NCBI GenBank assembly: GCA_002714485.1
Contig: PAXM01000033.1
Coordinates: forward strand, 1 to 9,583
DNA: 9,583 bases
Source: Acidimicrobiaceae bacterium
GTDB lineage: Bacteria > Actinomycetota > Acidimicrobiia > Acidimicrobiales > MedAcidi-G1
Direction of reading: 5' to 3'
A model generated the notes under the pieces. That model ran no database searches and had not been told where the DNA came from. It saw only the letters and a program-made list of their open reading frames with translations. This document shows, piece by piece, positions 4,859-9,583 of the stretch. The translations under genes were made by a program, and so were the position numbers. Every line of letters begins with the position of its first letter. The stretch's first letter is position 1.

Positions 4859-6787
4859 ATGACGACTGCCGAGACGTCCTACAGCGAAGCGGATATCACC
4901 GTTCTGGAGGGTCTCGAGGCCGTCCGGAAACGACCAGGAATGTACATCGGGTCCACTGGTCCGACCGGTCTCCACCACCTGGTGTGGGAGGTCGTGGACA
5001 ACTCCGTGGATGAGGCGATGGCCGGTCACTGCACGACTATCGAGGTGACTCTGTGTGAGGACGGCTCGTGTCAGGTTTCTGATGATGGTCGGGGTATTCC
5101 AGTGGGTGTCCATCACCAGTATGAGGAACTCACGGCCGCAGAGGTGGTGTTCACCGTGCTGCACGCTGGTGGGAAGTTTGGCGGTGAGGGCTACAAGGTG
5201 TCTGGAGGCCTACACGGCGTCGGTATCTCGGTGGTCAATGCCCTATCCAGCCGGGTTGAGGTCGAGATCTATCGGGATGGAAACCGGTATTACATGGACT
5301 TCGTGGACGGTGGGCGCCTAGATACTCGTCTCGCCGCGAGCGGAGCTTCACCGGACGGTCGGACTGGGACCACCGTGCGCTTTTGGCCCGACGTGTCGAT
5401 CTTCGATGAGATTCGCTTCCGATTCCAGACCCTGTCTGAGCGATTCCAGATGATGGCTTTCTTGAACCGGGGTCTCCAGATTCGACTGCGTGACGAGCGA
5501 CCGGACGGGAACCACGACGAGGTTGAATACCGGTACGAGGGAGGTATCAGGGACTTTGTTGCCCACGTGAATGCCTCCAAGGAGTCGCTGTTCGCCGAAG
5601 TTGGCTACATCGAGGGCATCGAAGAGGGTCAGGAGGTCGAGGTCGCCTTCCAGTGGAATACCGGCTTTAACGCTGATGGCTTGCACTCCTTTGCCAACGG
5701 GATCAACACACTCGAGGGGGGGATGCACGAGGAAGGCTTTCGTAGTGCCCTGACCGCGGTGGTGAATCGCTACGCGAAAAAGCGGAACCTGATCAAGGAC
5801 AACGACGACAACCTTCAGGGTGAGGACATCCGGGAGGGCCTCACGGCGATTATCAGCGTCCGTCTTTCCGAGCCGCAGTTCGAGGGGCAGACTAAGTCCA
5901 AGCTTGGCAATGTTGAGATGCGCTCGCTTGTCCAACGCACCACCAATGAACGCCTAACTGATTGGTTGGAAGAGCACCCCCAAGAGGCCAAGGCCATCGT
6001 TCAGAAGGCCGTCAACGCTCAACGGGCCCGTGTAGCAGCCCAGGACGCGCGACGGTCGGCTCGCCGGAAGTCGGCGCTAGACGGTGCCGGTATGCCGGAC
6101 AAACTCAAGGACTGTGCCTCCAAGGATCCTCGGGAATCCGAACTGTTCATCGTGGAGGGCGACTCGGCCGGTGGCTCGGCTGTACAGGCCCGCGATCCGC
6201 ACACCATGGCCATCCTCCCCATCCGGGGAAAGATCCTCAACGTCGAGCGGGCCCGGGCTGACCGGATGCTGAAGAACACCGAAATCCAGACGCTCATCCA
6301 GGCAATCGGCGCTGGATTCGCCGAGGACTTCGACGTGGATCGCATCCGCTACCACAAGGTGATCCTGTTGTGTGACGCTGATGTGGACGGCAGCCACATC
6401 CGGACGTTGCTACTGACGTTCTTCTTCCGGCAGATGCGGCCCCTGGTGGAGGCTGGCCACGTCTACATCGCTCAACCCCCTCTCTACTCCACTGTGGTGG
6501 GCCGTGAGAAGGTGTATTTGAAGGACGACCACGCCAGATCTGCCTTCATGGTCGAGAACCCCGGCCACAAGAGGGAGTTTCAACGGCTCAAAGGTCTCGG
6601 AGAGATGGACTTTGACGAGCTGAAGGACACCACGATGGACCCGTCCCGGCGGAGCCTCCTTCAGGTCTCTGTGGAGATGCTGGCTATCGCTGACGAGGTC
6701 TTCTCGACCCTCATGGGAGAGGACGTTGAGAGTCGCAAGCGGTTTATCCAGACCAACGCTCGCGACGTGCGGTTCTTGGACATCTAA
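4859..6787 (+). CDS. gyrB: DNA gyrase subunit B
   Basis: GyrB provides the ATPase and part of the DNA-cleavage site of gyrase, the type II topoisomerase that introduces negative supercoils. The 642-residue protein has the GHKL ATPase with EVVDN at 44-48 (Glu44 is the catalytic equivalent of E. coli Glu42), DDGRGIP at 75-81 and GGLHGVG at 116-122. The transducer domain follows, then the TOPRIM domain with EGDSAGGSA at 433-441 and the metal-binding DADVDGSH from Asp506. It ends with the conserved C-terminal stretch DVRFLDI. There is no long insertion, as expected for actinobacterial GyrB. Residue 442, after GGSA, is Val, whereas the reference GyrB proteins I recall have Lys there; this lies near the quinolone-associated region. 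The stop TAA shares one base with the gyrA ATG, so the two subunits are translated together. A promoter probably lies in the 171-base gap upstream. Confidence 0.97.
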   Translation: MTTAETSYSEADITVLEGLEAVRKRPGMYIGSTGPTGLHHLVWEVVDNSVDEAMAGHCTTIEVTLCEDGSCQVSDDGRGIPVGVHHQYEELTAAEVVFTVLHAGGKFGGEGYKVSGGLHGVGISVVNALSSRVEVEIYRDGNRYYMDFVDGGRLDTRLAASGASPDGRTGTTVRFWPDVSIFDEIRFRFQTLSERFQMMAFLNRGLQIRLRDERPDGNHDEVEYRYEGGIRDFVAHVNASKESLFAEVGYIEGIEEGQEVEVAFQWNTGFNADGLHSFANGINTLEGGMHEEGFRSALTAVVNRYAKKRNLIKDNDDNLQGEDIREGLTAIISVRLSEPQFEGQTKSKLGNVEMRSLVQRTTNERLTDWLEEHPQEAKAIVQKAVNAQRARVAAQDARRSARRKSALDGAGMPDKLKDCASKDPRESELFIVEGDSAGGSAVQARDPHTMAILPIRGKILNVERARADRMLKNTEIQTLIQAIGAGFAEDFDVDRIRYHKVILLCDADVDGSHIRTLLLTFFFRQMRPLVEAGHVYIAQPPLYSTVVGREKVYLKDDHARSAFMVENPGHKREFQRLKGLGEMDFDELKDTTMDPSRRSLLQVSVEMLAIADEVFSTLMGEDVESRKRFIQTNARDVRFLDI

Positions 6788-9315
6788 TGGCCGAAGAGAG
6801 CGGGATTCCGGTGGCGGATGACGCCTCGTCTGGAGCGATGACCGACGAAGACTCGATGTCGGGGTTCATCCAGCCCATCGAGATCCAGGAGGAGATGGAA
6901 CAGTCCTTCTTGGACTACGCCATGTCGGTCATCGTCTCACGGGCGCTTCCAGATGCCCGGGATGGTCTCAAGCCGGTTCACCGGCGAATTCTTTGGGGCA
7001 TGTATGACCTCGGTGCCCGGCCCGACCGGCCGACCATGAAATGCGCCCGGGTCACCGGCGAGGTCATGGGCAAGTACCACCCTCACGGGGACCAGGCCAT
7101 CTACGACGCCTTGGTCCGCATGGGCCAGGATTTCAGTCTTCGACACCCGGTGGTGCATCCCAAGGGAAACTTCGGCTACTCACCGGATGATGCGGCCGCC
7201 GCCGCCCGGTACACGGAATGCCGCCTAGATCCGATCGCTCTCGACCTCCTGGCTGGGATCGACGAGGACACTGTCGACTTCACCGAGAATTATTCGGGTG
7301 AATTCACCGAACCAGTGGTGTTGCCAGCCCGGTTTCCAAACTTGTTGGTCAATGGCAGTCAGGGCATCGCGGTGGGTATGGCAACCAATATCCCGACCCA
7401 CAATCTGGGTGAGGTGATTGATGCCACCGTCCACCTAATCGACAATCCGGAGGCCACATCCGACGACCTCATGAAGTATCTGCCGGGACCAGATTTTCCA
7501 ACTGGTGCGTTGATCCTGGGACGCGCGGGCATCCGTGACGCCTACCGGACCGGGCGGGGCCAGGTTCGGATGCGGGCGCGGACCGACATCGAGGAGGGTC
7601 GTCGCTCCAGTCGCATCGTGGTCACTGAACTGCCGTACCAGGCCAGTCCGAATCTGATCATGTCCAAGATCCGGGACTTAGTGGATGCCCGTGAGATCGA
7701 TGGAATCGCCGACATCAACGACGAGTCGGCCCAGGGTCGGACCCGGATCGTCATCACCCTCAAGCGAGACGCCCCAGCACTGGTCATCCTGAACAACTTG
7801 TTCAAGAGGACCCCGCTACAGACCACGTTCTCGGTCAACACTGTGGCTCTCGTCGATGAGGTTCCCCGCACTATGAACCTGCGCGACCTGCTGGTGGCCT
7901 ACGTCGACCACCAGATCGAGGTGGTTCGCCGCCGCAGCGAACACCGCTTGTCCAAAGCTCGGGACGAGGCCCACATCACCGAGGGCCTGCTCAAGGCGCT
8001 GGACCGGATTGACGACGTCATCGTCCTCATCCGCGGGTCGGCCGACCGGGCCACGGCCCGCGGGAGCCTGATGGGAGAGGATTTTGCGTTCAGTGAGCTA
8101 CAGGCCAACCACATCCTGGACATGCAGTTGGCTCGATTGACCCGCCTCGGGCGTACCAACCTTGATGAACGGATGGACGAACTCCGGTCGACTATCACCG
8201 AACTGGAGCAGATCCTCGGTGACGAGCAACTCCTGCAGGGCGTCATCAAGGATGAACTGGGCGAGGTTCGGAACCGGCACGCCACTCCAAGGCGAAGTGA
8301 GATGGTGCACGATCCAGGTGAACTCGACATCGAGGATCTCATCGACGACGAGGAGATGGTGTTCGCCATGAGCACCTCGGGTTACGTCAAGACGATGTCG
8401 ACCGGTGAGTTCCGGACGCAGGGCCGTGGAGGCAAGGGAGTGACTGGAGCCAGGCTCAAGGGCGAGGATGCTATAGCCCACCTCATCCACACCACGGCAC
8501 ACGCCTACCTGCTGTTCTTCTCCACCCGAGGGCGGGTATACCGACTAAAGGCTCATGAGATCCCCTCGGCCGGCCGTACAGCTCGCGGGACCTCCATAGT
8601 GAATCTGCTGCCGTTACAACCCGACGAGCGGATCCAGGCCGTCATTGACACCCGGGACTACGAGTCGAACCGATTCCTGTTCTTTGCTACGAGGTCTGGA
8701 CGGGTAAAGAAGACACTGTTCACGGCCTACGACTCTTCATTGAAAGCCGGTCTAATCGCCGTACGGCTCAATGATGGCGATGAGTTGGTTGCTGTGGTAC
8801 CGACCAACGGTGACGACGACCTGTTCTTGGTGTCGAGTTCTGGACAGACCTTAAGAATCTCCGAAGAATCCGTACGGCCCATGGGACGTAGTGCAGCAGG
8901 GGTGAGGGGCATGAAGTTCCGGGGTGATGACGTCTTGGTCTCATGTTGTGTGGCACGTGACGATGCCACGATCCTCCATCTGACTACTGAGGGCTACGGC
9001 AAACGGACCGAGTTGGGCGAGTTCACCGTAAAGGGAAGAGCCGGTCTGGGTGTCCGGGGGATCCGGACGACCGACGACCGCGGCCGTATAGCCGGGGCCC
9101 TTGTGCTGAGTGAGTCCGAAGACCTGTTCGCAATCACAACTGCTGGAATGATCATCCGGTTGCCGGCTGCCGACATTTCGGTCCAGGGTCGGGACGCCAC
9201 TGGAGTGAGTGTCATGTCCCCTGGCGACGGTCAGGAGGTCGCTGCAGTCTCCCCGGTGCCAGCCGGCGACGAGTCCGATGACCCATCCGGGGATGAGCCC
9301 GACAAAGAAGCCTGA
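6787..9315 (+). CDS. gyrA: DNA gyrase subunit A
   Basis: GyrA cuts and rejoins DNA through a tyrosine linkage and wraps DNA on its C-terminal domain. The 842-residue protein has the winged-helix breakage domain with catalytic Tyr142 in RYTECRL, the tower and coiled-coil region (about 360-500, with HILDMQLARLTRL at the gate) and a C-terminal beta-pinwheel. The GyrA box QGRGGKG (545-551) marks it as gyrase rather than topoisomerase IV, with Gly in place of the common Arg or Lys at its second position. At the quinolone-resistance site the motif is HPHGDQAIYD (98-107), so Gln103 replaces E. coli Ser83 while Asp107 keeps the Asp87 equivalent. The usual DGQGNFGS is HPKGNFGY (124-131). The C-terminus (827-842) is strongly acidic. 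The start is ATG 6787, overlapping the gyrB stop; a later in-frame ATG at 6838 has its GGAG too close. Confidence 0.97.
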   Translation: MAEESGIPVADDASSGAMTDEDSMSGFIQPIEIQEEMEQSFLDYAMSVIVSRALPDARDGLKPVHRRILWGMYDLGARPDRPTMKCARVTGEVMGKYHPHGDQAIYDALVRMGQDFSLRHPVVHPKGNFGYSPDDAAAAARYTECRLDPIALDLLAGIDEDTVDFTENYSGEFTEPVVLPARFPNLLVNGSQGIAVGMATNIPTHNLGEVIDATVHLIDNPEATSDDLMKYLPGPDFPTGALILGRAGIRDAYRTGRGQVRMRARTDIEEGRRSSRIVVTELPYQASPNLIMSKIRDLVDAREIDGIADINDESAQGRTRIVITLKRDAPALVILNNLFKRTPLQTTFSVNTVALVDEVPRTMNLRDLLVAYVDHQIEVVRRRSEHRLSKARDEAHITEGLLKALDRIDDVIVLIRGSADRATARGSLMGEDFAFSELQANHILDMQLARLTRLGRTNLDERMDELRSTITELEQILGDEQLLQGVIKDELGEVRNRHATPRRSEMVHDPGELDIEDLIDDEEMVFAMSTSGYVKTMSTGEFRTQGRGGKGVTGARLKGEDAIAHLIHTTAHAYLLFFSTRGRVYRLKAHEIPSAGRTARGTSIVNLLPLQPDERIQAVIDTRDYESNRFLFFATRSGRVKKTLFTAYDSSLKAGLIAVRLNDGDELVAVVPTNGDDDLFLVSSSGQTLRISEESVRPMGRSAAGVRGMKFRGDDVLVSCCVARDDATILHLTTEGYGKRTELGEFTVKGRAGLGVRGIRTTDDRGRIAGALVLSESEDLFAITTAGMIIRLPAADISVQGRDATGVSVMSPGDGQEVAAVSPVPAGDESDDPSGDEPDKEA

Positions 9316-9376
9316 CCTGAACGTTATGCGCCTTCGCTTAGAGGCCTACTTTCCCTAATGCACGGTTATTCATGGG

Positions 9377-9392
9377 CTCTCAAGCCTGAGAG
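9377..9392 (+). repeat. Short hairpin after gyrA
   Basis: CTCTCA (9377-9382) and TGAGAG (9387-9392) form a perfect six-base stem with the four-base loop AGCC, 61 bases after the gyrA stop. What follows is purine-rich (GGAAAGGAAG), not a U-tract, so this is not a standard terminator. It directly precedes a ribosome-site-like AAAGGAAG. Confidence 0.4.
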
Positions 9393-9405
9393 GGAAAGGA
9401 AGCGA

Positions 9406-9501
9406 GTGTCGACCGGCGGGTTGGTGACGAATACGGACAACTGTTTTTGCTGCTCGCCTTATGGTGCCGATGGACGGGGCGATGGCGTGGAGAGTTGGTA
9501 G
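9406..9501 (+). CDS. Possible 31-residue ORF after gyrA (speculative)
   Basis: GTG at 9406 is preceded by AAAGGAAG (9395-9402), a good ribosome site with about five bases between AGGA and the start. The frame encodes 31 residues ending at TAG 9499-9501 and includes a CFCC motif at residues 13-16. I recognise no family. The length and the overlap with other open frames make chance likely. Confidence 0.15.
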   Translation: MSTGGLVTNTDNCFCCSPYGADGRGDGVESW

Positions 9502-9583
9502 ATCCTTGGTGGGTTTCCGATTTGGTACTGGTGATTCGAGGTGACGGTGGGAGTGGGACGGAGCCGGCGACAGTCTGATCGGT

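Larger units (their letters stand above)
9316..9583. other. Region after gyrA, no convincing gene
   Basis: These 268 bases contain a hairpin at 9377-9392 and a possible 31-codon ORF at 9406-9501. A second frame is open from 9390 to a TGA at 9576-9578 but lacks a credible start. No tRNA and no DUF3566-type gene, both frequent after gyrA in actinobacteria, can be recognised before the window ends. No clear gyrA terminator with a U-tract is seen. Confidence 0.5.

Noticed and set aside
4544..5164. Minus-strand frame of 206 codons spanning dciA, the gap and gyrB
   Set aside because: It overlaps two well-supported genes on the other strand and contains no recognisable motif.
7899..8375. Minus-strand frame of 158 codons inside gyrA
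   Set aside because: It is extremely Ser/Arg-rich low-complexity sequence, the expected antisense reading of gyrA codons.
1..9583. CRISPR arrays, insertion sequences, phage or toxin-antitoxin genes
   Set aside because: No repeat-spacer pattern, transposase motif or small paired genes were seen; nearly all of the window is co-directional replication genes.

Overview
This window is the replication-origin region of a bacterial chromosome. Its layout is the one typical of Actinomycetota: dnaA - oriC - dnaN - recF - dciA (DUF721) - gyrB - gyrA, all on the + strand. I infer an actinobacterial host from three things: this gene order with a DUF721/DciA gene between recF and gyrB, the use of GTG starts, and the closeness of the GyrB/GyrA sequences to the actinobacterial type. 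The base composition looks moderate (mid-50s % GC by eye, not calculated), and both gyrase subunits differ from the mycobacterial proteins at several sites. A lineage outside the high-GC Actinomycetes, such as Acidimicrobiia, would fit, but that is only a guess.

Layout. Bases 1-153 hold what looks like the 3' end of a + strand gene with an acidic, low-complexity tail (tentative). Bases 154-468 form the dnaA upstream region, with several DnaA boxes including two perfect TTGTCCACA sites. dnaA (469-1893) is followed by a 241-base non-coding gap that I read as oriC. It has two groups of same-strand DnaA-box-like sites and then, on the other strand, a pair of boxes followed by a GC-rich spacer and CTA/TTA triplets, which resembles a DnaA-trio unwinding element pointing towards dnaN. 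dnaN (2135-3229) is followed by 58 bases with two similar small hairpins, then recF (3288-4376). recF overlaps dciA (4373-4687) by four bases. A 171-base gap that probably carries the gyrase promoter precedes gyrB (4859-6787), which overlaps gyrA (6787-9315) by one base. The last 268 bases contain a small hairpin and no convincing gene.

How the parts work together. DnaA binds and opens oriC, DciA is the likely loader or regulator of the DnaB helicase, DnaN is the sliding clamp, RecF acts with the recombination mediators at stalled or gapped forks, and gyrase removes positive supercoils ahead of the fork. All genes point away from oriC with the rightward fork.

I found no new multi-gene system; the genes are housekeeping. 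The points most worth checking are the trio-like element in oriC, the phased DnaA-box groups, the divergent residues at the quinolone-binding positions of GyrA and GyrB, a seven-codon leader ORF overlapping the dnaN start, and the uncertain identity of the left edge.
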